This document shows, piece after piece, positions 16,602 to 28,240 of a stretch of DNA of 64,000 bases. The position numbers and the translations under genes were made by a program. Position 1 is the first letter of the stretch. Each line of letters starts with the position of its first letter. The stretch is taken from NCBI RefSeq assembly GCF_009915685.1, contig NZ_JAABLP010000005.1. One strand, 5' to 3'. The notes beneath the pieces were generated by a model, which searched no databases, had not been told where the DNA came from, and saw only the letters and a program-made list of their open reading frames with translations. Source of the stretch: Pannonibacter tanglangensis. Its GTDB lineage: Bacteria; Pseudomonadota; Alphaproteobacteria; Rhizobiales; Stappiaceae.

Positions 16602-16675
16602 GGCTTGCCTTCCGGCGGGGACAGGCCTAGCAGCTTTCGGTGAAGAAACAAGAAGCGGCGACCGACAGGCCGGGA

Positions 16676-17485
16676 TTACATCCCGTTATCCCACAGCATC
16701 CCGGCCGCGCCGATGATGCGCCCGTGACCTTCCTCGCCGCCGATTTGGACGAGCACGACGCAGCGCTCGCCCCCCTTCTTGCGCAGCTCGACGCGCGGCA
16801 TGCGGAAGGTTTCCTGGCCACCGGACCACATGCCGACGGCCTGCAGGCGCCGGACCACGTTGGTGTAGACCATGGTGCGGCCGCTGTTCTCGCCGCGTTC
16901 GATGTGGATTTCCTCGCGCGGGCTGACCTGGAGGATCGACACCGTGGCCATGCGCGCGCCCTCGGGAAGGACGCCATCGACGCGGATTTCCAGCGCATCG
17001 GCAGTGTAGCCGAGCGTCACCCGGGCCGTGAGCGGACCGGCCCGCTCCAGCGCGTCCTGCACCGCCTTGCGGTCGGAGCCAATGACATGCTGCTCGCCGT
17101 TGATGACCATCTGCGGGGTGTAGACCGAGCGGTCGCCGCGACGGGTGGCATAGGAGCGCTGACGGTCAGAGTGATCAGTGGAGGCGAGCGTGTCCTTCCA
17201 GCCGAGGTAATCCCAGTAGTCCACGGGGACGGTGAGCGCCAGGATACTGCGGTCGGTGGACAGTTCGGTCAGCAGCTCGTCGGCCGGCGGACAGGAGGAA
17301 CAGCCCTGGCTGGTGAACAGCTCGACCACGCGGGTCGGTTCGGCCATCGCTGCGACGGGGAGCAGGCTCACCAAGACGGCGGCCACTGCAGACCGGACAG
17401 GACCGGCAAGACCCGACACCAGATTAAACCCCGTAAGCGAGATCTTGCGCGGCGCGGCGATTTCCATGCGCTCGGCTCGTTGCAT
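16676..17485 (-). CDS. DUF1223 thioredoxin-fold exported protein
   Basis: About 269-aa protein of the DUF1223 family. An N-terminal hydrophobic signal sequence ends near VAAMA-EPTRV. It is followed at once by VELFTSQGCSSCPPADELL, which contains the CxxC of a thioredoxin-like fold, then VDYWDYLGWKDTLA and YTPQMVINGE. The CxxC and export suggest a periplasmic redox or metal-thiol role, which would fit its place beside the cytochrome c maturation genes; the function is not established. Start is uncertain: ATG at 17485 or 17467, or GTG at 17500. Confidence 0.88.
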   Translation of the reverse strand: MQRAERMEIAAPRKISLTGFNLVSGLAGPVRSAVAAVLVSLLPVAAMAEPTRVVELFTSQGCSSCPPADELLTELSTDRSILALTVPVDYWDYLGWKDTLASTDHSDRQRSYATRRGDRSVYTPQMVINGEQHVIGSDRKAVQDALERAGPLTARVTLGYTADALEIRVDGVLPEGARMATVSILQVSPREEIHIERGENSGRTMVYTNVVRRLQAVGMWSGGQETFRMPRVELRKKGGERCVVLVQIGGEEGHGRIIGAAGMLWDNGM

Positions 17486-17594
17486 TGCTGTCTGATCCAC
17501 TCAACCGCTGCCAGATACGACATTACGGTTTTGCCGGCGTCTGTCCAGTCACGACGGGGTGAGACGGCCGTGTCCGGCAAACCACCCGGCTGTC

Positions 17595-18209
17595 TCAGCC
17601 GGGAGGCAGCGCGAAGACCCGCTCCAGCTGCGGCAGGAAGACATCGCGGTAGCTTTCCGGCGACAGGGGGCCGATATACTTGAAGCGGATGATGCCGGCG
17701 CTGTCGAGGATGTAGGTTTCCGGCACGCCGTAGACGCCCCATTCGATGGCGGCACGGCCCGTGTCGTCGGCCCCGATGCGGTCATAGGGATTGCCGAGGC
17801 TGCCAAGGAAGCGGCGCGCGTTCTCGGGCTTGTCCTTGTAGTTGATGCCGATCAGCCGGACGCGCTCGTCCTTGCCGAGCTCCTCGAGCAGCGGGTGTTC
17901 CTGGCGACAGGGCACGCACCAGGACGCGAAGACATTGACGACGGTGACGCCGCCCTTGAGATCCGCACCCGAGAAGCCGGGGACCGGCTGGCCGTCCCGG
18001 GTCAGCCCCTCCACCGGCGCCAGCGCCATCTCCGGCGCGGGCTTGTCGAGCAGGGCCGAGGGAAGCGTTGCGGGATCGCGTCCCAGCACCAGCTGGAACA
18101 GGAACAGCCCGGCCAGGGCGGCGAAGATCAGCAGCGGCAACAGCGCGAACAGCGGCAGCCGGCGGCGGGGCTTGGCCGGATCCGGCCCGGTCTCGGTGTC
18201 GGCACTCAT
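17595..18209 (-). CDS. ccmG: cytochrome c maturation thiol-disulfide reductase CcmG/DsbE
   Basis: 204-aa membrane-anchored thioredoxin-like protein. One N-terminal membrane helix (about 20-42) is followed by a periplasmic domain with ASWCVPCRQEHPLL as the redox CxxC and GVYGVPETYILD as the cis-proline region with its CcmG-typical acidic residue. It reduces apocytochrome c cysteines (or CcmH) before haem attachment. It is the last gene of the ccmABCD-G group, 210 bp after ccmD. Confidence 0.94.
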   Translation of the reverse strand: MSADTETGPDPAKPRRRLPLFALLPLLIFAALAGLFLFQLVLGRDPATLPSALLDKPAPEMALAPVEGLTRDGQPVPGFSGADLKGGVTVVNVFASWCVPCRQEHPLLEELGKDERVRLIGINYKDKPENARRFLGSLGNPYDRIGADDTGRAAIEWGVYGVPETYILDSAGIIRFKYIGPLSPESYRDVFLPQLERVFALPPG

Positions 18210-18419
18210 GCGGGACCTCGTGCTTGCTGGGTCATCTGCACTTGCTGGGTCAGCGGGCTTGCTGCGTCAGCGCGGCGTGCCGGGGGTTGCGCCCCGGCGC
18301 GCCATGGGGCCTGCACCATCCCTGCCCGCGCCTGGCCTGCCCCCTCTTGGCCCGGTTGCGTGGGTCCGTCGGGCAGGATCGGATGCGCAGGATCGGATGC
18401 GCGGACCGGGCGGGCCACC
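18210..18419. repeat. repeat-rich gap between ccmD and ccmG
   Basis: The 210-bp gap holds three imperfect copies of CTTGCTGGGTCA spaced every 17-18 bp (about 18222-18270) and a repeated GGATCGGATGCGC around 18374-18400. No reading frame with a ribosome-binding site is evident. Such a gap inside an otherwise compact ccm cluster is unusual. Confidence 0.6.
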
Positions 18420-18659
18420 CTAGCCGCGCGGATCGGGTGCGGCCGGGCTGCCTGTGGCCACGGTCGCTCCGCTGGCGGTGGCGGCTCCCGACCGGCGGGT
18501 GATGCCCTGGGCCTCCAGACCGGCGAGATCGGCAACCTGGCGCGCGTGGTCGAGGCGCACCCAGGCGATGAGCCCGATCACCACCGCAAGGCAGATCAGG
18601 TAGGACCAGATGATGAAGGCCGCATGCGGGCCGAGGTCGAGAAACGCGATCAGGTCCAT
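18420..18659 (-). CDS. ccmD: haem exporter protein CcmD
   Basis: 79-aa small membrane protein with one transmembrane helix (IIWSYLICLAVVIGLIAWV) followed by LDHARQVADL, the usual CcmD layout. It binds CcmC and CcmE and helps release haem-loaded CcmE from the CcmABC complex. The start at 18659 lies just after the ccmC stop codon. The C-terminal Ala/Gly/Pro-rich tail of about 25 residues is longer than in many homologues. Confidence 0.9.
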   Translation of the reverse strand: MDLIAFLDLGPHAAFIIWSYLICLAVVIGLIAWVRLDHARQVADLAGLEAQGITRRSGAATASGATVATGSPAAPDPRG

Positions 18660-18663
18660 CGGG

Positions 18664-19434
18664 TCACTCCGCAGCGGCAGATTGGGGGGCGGCCGTGGCC
18701 GTGGCAGGGCGGATGGCGGCAGCACGCTGGCGCAGCGCCCGCACGCGGCGGCGCAGGATCTCGTTGCGCATCGCCATGAGGTGCAGGACCAGGAACAGCA
18801 GCGTGAAGGCCAGGGCCATCACCAGCAGCGGCCACAGGATGTCGGGATGGATCGTCGGCCCGTCGAGCCGCATGACGCTGGCCGGCTGGTGCAGCGTGTT
18901 CCACCAGTCGACGGAAAACTTGATGATCGGCAGGTTCAGCGCACCGACGAGGGTCAGCACCGCCGCGGCCTTGCCGGCCTTGATGGGGTCCTCCATCGTC
19001 CGCCACAGCGCCATCAGGCCGAGATACATGATGAAGAGCACGAGCACGGAGGTCAGGCGCGCGTCCCAGACCCAGTAGGTGCCCCACATCGGCTTGCCCC
19101 ACAGGGAGCCGGTGATCAGCGACATGAAGGTGAAGGCGGCGCCCAGCGGTGCGGCCGCCTTGGCCGCCACGTCGGCGAGCGGATGCCGCCAGACCAGCGT
19201 GCCGAGGGACGCGATGGCCATGATCGAGTAGCACATCATGGCCAGCCAGGCGGAGGGCACGTGGATGTACATGATCCGCACCGTGTCGCCCTGCTGGTAA
19301 TCCTCGGGCGCGACGAAGAAGCTCATGTAGAGCCCCACGGCAAAGGTCGCGGCGCACAGCGCCGTCAGCCACGGCAGCAGCCGGTGCGCCAGGGACAGGA
19401 AGCGGGTCGGGTTCGCCAGATCGATCAGTGCCAT
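18664..19434 (-). CDS. ccmC: haem exporter membrane protein CcmC
   Basis: 256-aa membrane protein of the haem-handling family. The tryptophan-rich signature WGTYWVWDARLTS lies in the periplasmic loop, with conserved histidines in IHVPSAWLAM and in the second loop near DGPTIHPDILWP. It attaches haem to the chaperone CcmE. Six membrane helices are recognisable. It sits between ccmB (128-bp gap) and ccmD (4 bp between the two coding sequences). Confidence 0.96.
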   Translation of the reverse strand: MALIDLANPTRFLSLAHRLLPWLTALCAATFAVGLYMSFFVAPEDYQQGDTVRIMYIHVPSAWLAMMCYSIMAIASLGTLVWRHPLADVAAKAAAPLGAAFTFMSLITGSLWGKPMWGTYWVWDARLTSVLVLFIMYLGLMALWRTMEDPIKAGKAAAVLTLVGALNLPIIKFSVDWWNTLHQPASVMRLDGPTIHPDILWPLLVMALAFTLLFLVLHLMAMRNEILRRRVRALRQRAAAIRPATATAAPQSAAAE

Positions 19435-19562
19435 GTAACTGTTCTAGACTGGAAGCTGGCGCGCGTCCATCGGGGCGCGGTTCACTTCGTGAGAGGGCCC
19501 ATGTTGCAGATCCGATGTAGGAAGGCCTTGTCCTGAATCAATTGCCCGGCCCGGCCAGACCC

Positions 19563-20234
19563 TCAATCTGCGGCAAAGCGCAGCGCCGCCGCCGACGCGG
19601 CCGGCCCGACCACGGCCGAGATCAGCGTCAGCGCGCAGAGGATCAGGAACGGCGTCAGGAAGGGCATCGGCTCGCTGATCGCCGCATCGGCGGCGCTGAC
19701 GCCGAAGATGAGCACCGGAATGGCGAGCGGCACCACCAGCACCGCCAGCAGCAGCCCGCCGCGCCGCAGCGGCACGGTCAGCGCTGCCCCGATGGCGCCG
19801 ATCAGCGTCAGCGCCGGCGTGCCGACCAGAAGCGTCAGCGTCACCGCGCCGATGGCCACCGGATCGAGGTTGAGGAAGACGGCCAGGACCGGCGCGGCGA
19901 GGACCAGCGGCAGGCCGGTGGCAAGCCAGTGCGCGAGGCACTTGGCGAGCACGACCAGCTCCAGCGGCCGGCCGGCCATCAGGATGAGGTCGAGCGCGCC
20001 GTCGTCCCGGTCGGCCTGGAACAGCCGGTCGAGCCCGAGCAGCGTGGACAAGAGCGCACCGATCCACAGGATCGCCGGCCCGATGCGGGACAGGAGGTTG
20101 AGATCCGGCCCGATGCCAAAGGGCACCACGGTCACCACGGCAAGGAAGAACAGCACGCCGATCAGCGCCCCGCCGCCGACGCGGACGGCAAGCCTGAGCT
20201 CGCGCAGCACCAGGGACGAAAACCATCCGGTCAT
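19563..20234 (-). CDS. ccmB: haem exporter membrane protein CcmB
   Basis: 223-aa integral membrane protein with about six hydrophobic helices, the permease part of the CcmAB ABC complex that frees holo-CcmE. Typical blocks are the N-terminal LVLRELRLAVRVGG, LLGLDRLFQADRDDGALDLIL and the C-terminal PFLILCALTLISAVVGP. The start codon overlaps the end of ccmA by 4 bp (ATGA), which shows translational coupling. Confidence 0.95.
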   Translation of the reverse strand: MTGWFSSLVLRELRLAVRVGGGALIGVLFFLAVVTVVPFGIGPDLNLLSRIGPAILWIGALLSTLLGLDRLFQADRDDGALDLILMAGRPLELVVLAKCLAHWLATGLPLVLAAPVLAVFLNLDPVAIGAVTLTLLVGTPALTLIGAIGAALTVPLRRGGLLLAVLVVPLAIPVLIFGVSAADAAISEPMPFLTPFLILCALTLISAVVGPAASAAALRFAAD

Positions 20235-20971
20235 GAGCGCCCCTCCTCGACAGTGATGTTTTCCGTTGCGTCCCCAGCAATCGGGAAAGTGGGGGCCGCC
20301 AGATGCAGCACGCCGGCCGGCGACAGCGCCAGATCCGAATGGGTCGCGGTGATGATCAGACCGCCGTCGGCAAGATGGCCGTTCATGAAGGCGAGAAGCT
20401 GCGCCTCCGAGGCGGTGTCGAGCGCCGAGGTCGGCTCGTCCATCAGCCACAGCGGCCGTGGCGACACGAACAGGCGGGCGAGGGCCAGCCGCCGCGTCTG
20501 CCCGGCCGACAGGTAGGCCGCAGGCAGGTCGGCCGTGTGGCCGATGCCGAGCCGGTCGAGGATCTCGCGCGGGGCCAGCGTCGCGCCGACGAAGCCCGGC
20601 AGCCGCACCGGCGCGGTGAAGTCGCGCCAGAACTCGAGATTTTCCAGGACCGTCAGCGCCCGCTTCACGGCGCTGTCGTGGCCGAAGTAATGCGCGTGCT
20701 CGGCGAGGCTGCGGTCCGCGTCGCCCCCCTCGAGCGCCAGCAGACCCTCCGAGGGCGGCACCAGCCCGGCCAGCGTGCGCAGCAGCGTCGACTTGCCGAC
20801 GCCATTGGCCCCGGTGATGACCAGCGCCCGGCCGGCCGGCAGCACGAAGCCGAGGCCGGCGAAAACGCGTCGCCCGCCCCGGTCGACGGCAAGATGTTCG
20901 GCAATCAGCTTCAGGGGAGCGCTCCGCAGGTTTGTTCCATCCTTGTTAGGGGCGGCCCCGGACGATGGCAA
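20231..20971 (-). CDS. ccmA: haem exporter ATP-binding protein CcmA
   Basis: Up to 246-aa ABC ATPase of cytochrome c maturation. Walker A GANGVGKST, signature LSAGQTRRLALARL, Walker B LWLMDEP and switch His in ATHSDL are all present. The family's N terminus normally begins close to LKLIAEHLAV; no ATG lies in frame there, so translation starts at a rare codon. TTG at 20971 gives the longest form but lacks a good ribosome-binding site, so the true start may be about 15-20 codons inside. Confidence 0.93.
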   Translation of the reverse strand: MPSSGAAPNKDGTNLRSAPLKLIAEHLAVDRGGRRVFAGLGFVLPAGRALVITGANGVGKSTLLRTLAGLVPPSEGLLALEGGDADRSLAEHAHYFGHDSAVKRALTVLENLEFWRDFTAPVRLPGFVGATLAPREILDRLGIGHTADLPAAYLSAGQTRRLALARLFVSPRPLWLMDEPTSALDTASEAQLLAFMNGHLADGGLIITATHSDLALSPAGVLHLAAPTFPIAGDATENITVEEGRS

Positions 20972-21290
20972 GCAGCGAGTATTGCGTAGAGGGGACTGCG
21001 GCCTCGTTCATCGCCGTTGTTTTGCAGGCAGCATTTGCGCTGGATCATCAGTCCTGCCCCACCCCCTGTCCGCCCTTGAGGGGGAGATGCCCCCGGCAAG
21101 GGGGCAGAGGGGGCATGAGCTTTTCCCAGATTACAAAGGTGGCGTTGTGTGGAAGCGTTGACACCCCCCTCTGTCTGCTGGCGCAGACATCTCCCCCTCA
21201 AGGGGGGAGAGGGGACTGCGGCGTCATCCCCAAAACACCTGCGGCCGCCCGGAGGGGGCGGCCGCAGTCACGATCAGACTGTCATCCGGC
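20972..21290. other. intergenic region between ccmA and acnB
   Basis: 319 bp without a gene, dominated by a pair of C/G-rich repeats in opposite orientation (see separate entry). It must also contain the promoter of the ccm operon near 20990-21050; no clear sigma-70 boxes were recognised. Confidence 0.6.
21055..21220. repeat. inverted pair of REP-like C/G-rich elements
   Basis: CCCTTGAGGGGGAGATG at 21073-21089 returns as its exact reverse complement at 21188-21204. Both copies sit in longer related blocks of the form CACCCCC...TGTC...GGGGGAGA. The right copy also contains the 7-bp dyad TGTCTGC / GCAGACA. The composition resembles dispersed palindromic elements common in Rhizobiales chromosomes. 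The two copies frame about 100 bp at the 3' side of acnB. Confidence 0.75.
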
Positions 21291-24083
21291 TCAGAAGTGG
21301 ATCGACCGGCCCGATGCAAGCGCGTCGCGCGGCGGGGCGAACTTGGTCAGGTCGATGCCCTCCACGGCGGCCTTGTACTCGTCGATGCTCGGGGTGCGGC
21401 CGAGGATGGCGGACAGCACCACGACCGGGGTCGAGGCGAGCAGCGATTCGCCCTTCTTCTCCGCGCTGTCTTCCACGACGCGGCCCTGGAACAGGCGGGT
21501 CGAGGTGGCCAGCACGGTGTCCCCCTTCTCGGCCTTTTCCTGGTTGCCCATGCAGAGGTTGCAGCCCGGGCGCTCGAGATAGAGGATGTTCTCGTACTCG
21601 GTGCGGGCCTTGTTCTTCGGCGCGTTGTCGTTGAACTCGAAGCCGGAGTACTTCTGCAGCACTTCCCAGTCGCCCTCGGCCTTCAGCTCGTCGATGATGT
21701 TGTAGGTCGGTGCGGCCACGACGAGCGGAGCCTTGAACTCGACCTTGCCATTGGCCTTCTCGAGGTTCTTCAGCATCTGCGCGACGATCTTCATGTCGCC
21801 CTTGTGCACCATGCACGAGCCGACGAAGCCGAGATCGACCTTCTTCTCGCCGCCGTAGTAGGACACCGGACGGATCGTGTCGTGCGTGTAGCGCTTGGAC
21901 ACATCCGGGTTGTTGACGTCCGGGTCGGCGATCATCGGCTCGTCGATCTGGTCGAGATCGACGACGACTTCGGCGAAGTACTTGGCGTTGGCATCCGGCG
22001 CCAGCGCCGGCTTCTCGCCGGAACGGATCTCGGCAATGCGGCGATCCGCCTTGGCGATCAGGCCCTTGAGCACGCCGGCCTCGTTGTCCATGCCCTTGTC
22101 GATCATCACCTGGATGCGCGACTTGGCCAGCTCCAGCGAGCCGATCAGGGTCTCGTCGTCGGAGATGCAGATGGAGGCCTTGGCCTTCATCTCGGCCGTC
22201 CAGTCGGTGAAGGTGAAGGCCTGGTCGGCCAGCAGCGTGCCGATGTGCACCTCGATGACGCGGCCCTGGAAGACGTTGTCGCCGAACTGCTTCAGCATCT
22301 GCGCCTGGGTGGCATGCACCACGTCACGGAAGTCGACATGGCCCTTCATCGTGCCCTTGAAGGTGACCTTCACGGAATCCGGGATCGGCATGGTGGCTTC
22401 GCCCGTGGCCAGAGCCAGCGCGACGGTGCCGGAGTCCGCACCGAAGGCAACGCCCTTGGACATGCGGGTGTGGCTGTCGCCGCCGATGATGATGTCCCAG
22501 TCATCCACGGTGATGTCGTTGAGCACCTTGTGGATCACGTCCGTCATGGAGTGATAGGCACCCTTCGGGTCACGCGCGGTGATCAGGCCGAACTTGTGCA
22601 TGAAGCTCATCAGTTTCGGGATGTTGGCCTGCGCCTTGAGATCCCAGACCGACGCCGTGTGGCAGCCGGACTGATAGGCACCATCCACCAGCGGCGAGAT
22701 GACCGTGGCGGCCATGGCCTCCAGTTCCTGCGCGGTCATCAGGCCGGTGGTGTCCTGCGAACCGACGATGTTGACGCGCACGCGCACGTCGGAACCGGCA
22801 TGCAGCACCTTGCCCGGCGCGACGCCGACGGCATTGCGGTTGAAGATCTTCTCGACAGCCGTCAGGCCCTGGCCCGCATGCGAGACCTCGCGCGCCGGCG
22901 AGAACACGACCGGCGCCTCGATGCCGAGCGTCTCGGCAGCAAAGGTCTGCAGCTTCTTGCCGAAGACGATGGCGTAGGAGCCACCGGCGCGCATCGATTC
23001 GACCTTCTGCGGACGGAACGAGGCGGCGACATCGGCCAGCTCCTCGCTGCCGTCTTCGTTCAGGAGCTTCTTCGTCCTGGTGTTGATGGTCAGCACCGTG
23101 CCGGTGTCGACCGAGTATTTCTGCACCAGGATCGGGTTGCCGGCGTTGTCGAGCACCGGATTGCCGTTCTCGTCCAGCTTCTTGACCCAGTTCTTCAGGT
23201 CAATGCCGATGCCGCCCGTCACGTCGACGGTGGTCAGGAAGATCGGCGAGATGCCGTTGGTGCCGGCAACGATCGGGGCGATGTTGACGAAAGGCACATA
23301 GGGGCTGGCCTGCTTGCCGGTCCACAGCGCCACGTTGTTGACGCCGGACATGCGCGACGAGCCGACGCCCATCGTGCCCTTCTCGGCGATCATCATGACG
23401 CGCTTGTCGGGATGCTGCGCCTGCAGGGCGCGGATCTCGGCCTGCGCCGCCTCGGAGATCATGCACTTGCCGTGCAGCTCGCGGTCGGAGCGGGAATGCG
23501 CCTGGTTGCCCGGCGACAGCAGGTCGGTGGAGATGTCGCCTTCGGCGGCAATGTAGGTCACGACCTTGATCTCTTCCTCAAGCTCCGGAAGCTTGGTGAA
23601 GAATTCGGCCTTGGCGTAGCTTTCCAGAATGTCGCGGGCGACCGGGTTGCCGGCATCATGGGCAGCCTTCAGGCGGTCGGTGTCGGCGGCATAGAGGAAG
23701 ACCTGGGTCTTCAGCACGTCGCCCGCCTCGCGGGCAATGGCGGCATCCTCGCCCAGCGCCAGATCCAGCAGCACCTTGATCGACGGGCCGCCCTTCATGT
23801 GCGACAGCAGCTCGAAGGCGAAGGCGCGCGAGATCTCGGCAACGGTCTCGGTGCCGAGGATGATCTTCTTCAGGAACTCCGCCTTCTCGCCAGCCGCGGT
23901 CGTGGTGCCCGGGATGGTGTTGTAGATGAAGTACTTGAGGCAGTCGGCGCGGTGCTCGCTGCCGAGATCCTTGATGTGGGCGATCACTTCGCCCAGCAGC
24001 GCGGCGTCCTCGATGGGCTTGGGATGCAGGCCCTGGGCCTTCCGCGATTCGATCTCTTTCAGATAGTCGTTGTACAAGCTCAT
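21291..24083 (-). CDS. acnB: aconitate hydratase B
   Basis: 930-aa monomeric [4Fe-4S] aconitase of the AcnB type, which interconverts citrate and isocitrate in the TCA cycle and may also hydrate 2-methylaconitate. The N-terminal HEAT-like region, the swivel domain and the core are all present. Cluster ligands are visible in GSCMVHKGDMK and PGCNLCMGNQ, and IIGGDSHTRMSKG is a core motif. It is divergent from acnA, an unrelated-domain-order aconitase. In alphaproteobacteria AcnA is the usual enzyme, so a complete AcnB beside it is noteworthy. A core promoter is visible upstream. Confidence 0.97.
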   Translation of the reverse strand: MSLYNDYLKEIESRKAQGLHPKPIEDAALLGEVIAHIKDLGSEHRADCLKYFIYNTIPGTTTAAGEKAEFLKKIILGTETVAEISRAFAFELLSHMKGGPSIKVLLDLALGEDAAIAREAGDVLKTQVFLYAADTDRLKAAHDAGNPVARDILESYAKAEFFTKLPELEEEIKVVTYIAAEGDISTDLLSPGNQAHSRSDRELHGKCMISEAAQAEIRALQAQHPDKRVMMIAEKGTMGVGSSRMSGVNNVALWTGKQASPYVPFVNIAPIVAGTNGISPIFLTTVDVTGGIGIDLKNWVKKLDENGNPVLDNAGNPILVQKYSVDTGTVLTINTRTKKLLNEDGSEELADVAASFRPQKVESMRAGGSYAIVFGKKLQTFAAETLGIEAPVVFSPAREVSHAGQGLTAVEKIFNRNAVGVAPGKVLHAGSDVRVRVNIVGSQDTTGLMTAQELEAMAATVISPLVDGAYQSGCHTASVWDLKAQANIPKLMSFMHKFGLITARDPKGAYHSMTDVIHKVLNDITVDDWDIIIGGDSHTRMSKGVAFGADSGTVALALATGEATMPIPDSVKVTFKGTMKGHVDFRDVVHATQAQMLKQFGDNVFQGRVIEVHIGTLLADQAFTFTDWTAEMKAKASICISDDETLIGSLELAKSRIQVMIDKGMDNEAGVLKGLIAKADRRIAEIRSGEKPALAPDANAKYFAEVVVDLDQIDEPMIADPDVNNPDVSKRYTHDTIRPVSYYGGEKKVDLGFVGSCMVHKGDMKIVAQMLKNLEKANGKVEFKAPLVVAAPTYNIIDELKAEGDWEVLQKYSGFEFNDNAPKNKARTEYENILYLERPGCNLCMGNQEKAEKGDTVLATSTRLFQGRVVEDSAEKKGESLLASTPVVVLSAILGRTPSIDEYKAAVEGIDLTKFAPPRDALASGRSIHF

Positions 24084-24619
24084 GATGGTCCTGGAGTCCT
24101 GCTTCTTGTTGAGGCCTGTCCTCCAGTCGCTTGTGTCTGGCGAGCCGAGGCAAGCTGGTTGGGCCTGATTTTAAGACCGTATACAGTCGTATGCAATATG
24201 GTTTCGACCTTTTGTCGTCGATCCTGCCCGAATGTTCCGGCCCTCAGCCGAATCGTGTCCGTTCCGGCGCATGCATCCCCAAATATCTGGCCAAAGCGTG
24301 ACGGTGATGCGGTGAAACGGGTCAGGGAATGCGGCACGGCGCGCCAGCGCACAGGGCCACCCGTCCAGACGGCTGCCACGAGCGGCTGTTCTGGCCGGAA
24401 AGCCGGAAATTGGCTATATGGACGGGACTGCCCCGACGCAGGACCGGTCCGCCCCGAGGTCATGGAGATCCGGCGACCGGCCGCACGCACGGCAGCAGCA
24501 GGCGCAAGGCCCGACAAGAGGCCCGAATGGCCCGGCCACGGCCGGGAAACCAGAGATCGTCATCTGCCGGGCAGGCACACTCCCGACGTCGGCCCGGCCT
24601 TGAGAGGAGAGCGCACGTC
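24084..24619. other. divergent acnB/acnA control region
   Basis: 536 bp without a convincing gene. The left third carries the acnB core promoter with an embedded dyad (separate entry). The right part should hold the acnA promoter; a CTATAT sequence near 24414 could be a -10 box but has no clear -35 partner. The open frame running into acnA from upstream has no family similarity. Confidence 0.6.
24168..24196 (-). promoter_or_regulatory. acnB promoter with overlapping operator-like dyad
   Basis: On the minus strand TTGCAT and TAAAAT are separated by exactly 17 bases, a good sigma-70 promoter about 90 bp before the acnB start. Between the boxes, and touching the -35, lies GTATAC-AGTC-GTATGC (24179-24194), an imperfect dyad with 6-bp arms. 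Its position would let a bound repressor, for example of the GntR type, block RNA polymerase. The regulator itself is not identified. Confidence 0.65.
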
Positions 24620-27298
<2,679 letters not shown>

Positions 27299-27323
27299 GG
27301 CCGGCCGCAGGCGCCAGCCGGAC

Positions 27324-27349
27324 AGGGCCGCCGCACGCACGGCGGCCCT
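27324..27349. terminator. hairpin between acnA and msrQ
   Basis: Perfect 10-bp stem AGGGCCGCCG / CGGCGGCCCT with a 6-base loop in the 57 bp between two convergent genes. There is no T-run on either side, so intrinsic termination is only probable. Confidence 0.6.
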
Positions 27350-27355
27350 GATCCG

Positions 27356-28240
27356 TCAGAGGGGACAGGCGCGGCCGGAGACACGCCGGACGAACGGCAG
27401 CAGGGTGACGGACAGGCCGGCCAGCAGCACCCACCAGGCCGGCCGGATCAGGCCCGGGTCGCCCAGCTGCGCCGGGTCGAGGCTGGCCAGACTGACCCGC
27501 CAGGCCGGCAGCCCGGTGGCGAGCGCGTACCAGAGATGCTCGATCCCGGCGGTGGCCAGCCCGGCGAGGAGCGCCAGCGCCGCAAGGACAGCCGGCCGCG
27601 TCAGCGACAGGCCGAGCCGGACCGCCAGACGATAGCCCATGAGCAGCAGGAACAGGCCCCCGGTCAGCGTCGCGGCAAAGACATCCGACTTGGCCTGCAG
27701 GTGGAAATGCACGAGGGCCAGCGCGGCGGCCACATGGACGAGACCGTGCAGCCGGTGCCAGCGCGGACCCAGGCGGCGGATCGCGCCATCGGTCGAGGTC
27801 GCGCCGAGGGCGACCAGCACGGCAAGGGCCGCGAACCCGAGGGTCAGATACGGCCGCAGCAGGATCTCGCTCCCGACCTTGAGCAGGTCGAAATGCTCGC
27901 GCACGACATAGAGCAGCAGATGCGCGCCCGCATAGGCCAGGGCCGACAGGCCCAGCATCCGGCGCAGCCCCGCCAGCCGGTTCCAGCCGGTGATGCGCCG
28001 GAGCGGCGTGACCGCAAGCGTGACCAGCAGCAGCCACACGGCCCACTCGCCGCTGAGGAAGGTGAGCTGCCGGGCCGGATCGGGCCGCAGGCCGCCGGCA
28101 AGGAGCAGGCCGAGATACCAGGCCGCCGGTGCCAGCAGGGCCAGGAAGACGGCCAGACGCAGCCACGACAGGCGACCCTGGCGGTCGGTCCAGGGCAGCA
28201 GCGGCAGCAGGGGCGGACGGGCGGACAGCGGGGCGGCCAT
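27356..28240 (-). CDS. msrQ: MsrQ/YedZ-like haem-binding ferric reductase membrane protein
   Basis: 294-aa membrane protein of the ferric-reductase-like domain family, resembling MsrQ, the b-haem subunit that gives electrons to the periplasmic methionine sulfoxide reductase MsrP. Haem-ligand histidines are seen in YAGAHLLLYV, RWHRLHGLVHVAA and LVHFH. It has a C-terminal extension with two or three extra hydrophobic segments compared with the E. coli protein of about 210 aa. No msrP is adjacent, although the two usually form an operon, so the partner must be elsewhere or different. Confidence 0.8.
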   Translation of the reverse strand: MAAPLSARPPLLPLLPWTDRQGRLSWLRLAVFLALLAPAAWYLGLLLAGGLRPDPARQLTFLSGEWAVWLLLVTLAVTPLRRITGWNRLAGLRRMLGLSALAYAGAHLLLYVVREHFDLLKVGSEILLRPYLTLGFAALAVLVALGATSTDGAIRRLGPRWHRLHGLVHVAAALALVHFHLQAKSDVFAATLTGGLFLLLMGYRLAVRLGLSLTRPAVLAALALLAGLATAGIEHLWYALATGLPAWRVSLASLDPAQLGDPGLIRPAWWVLLAGLSVTLLPFVRRVSGRACPL

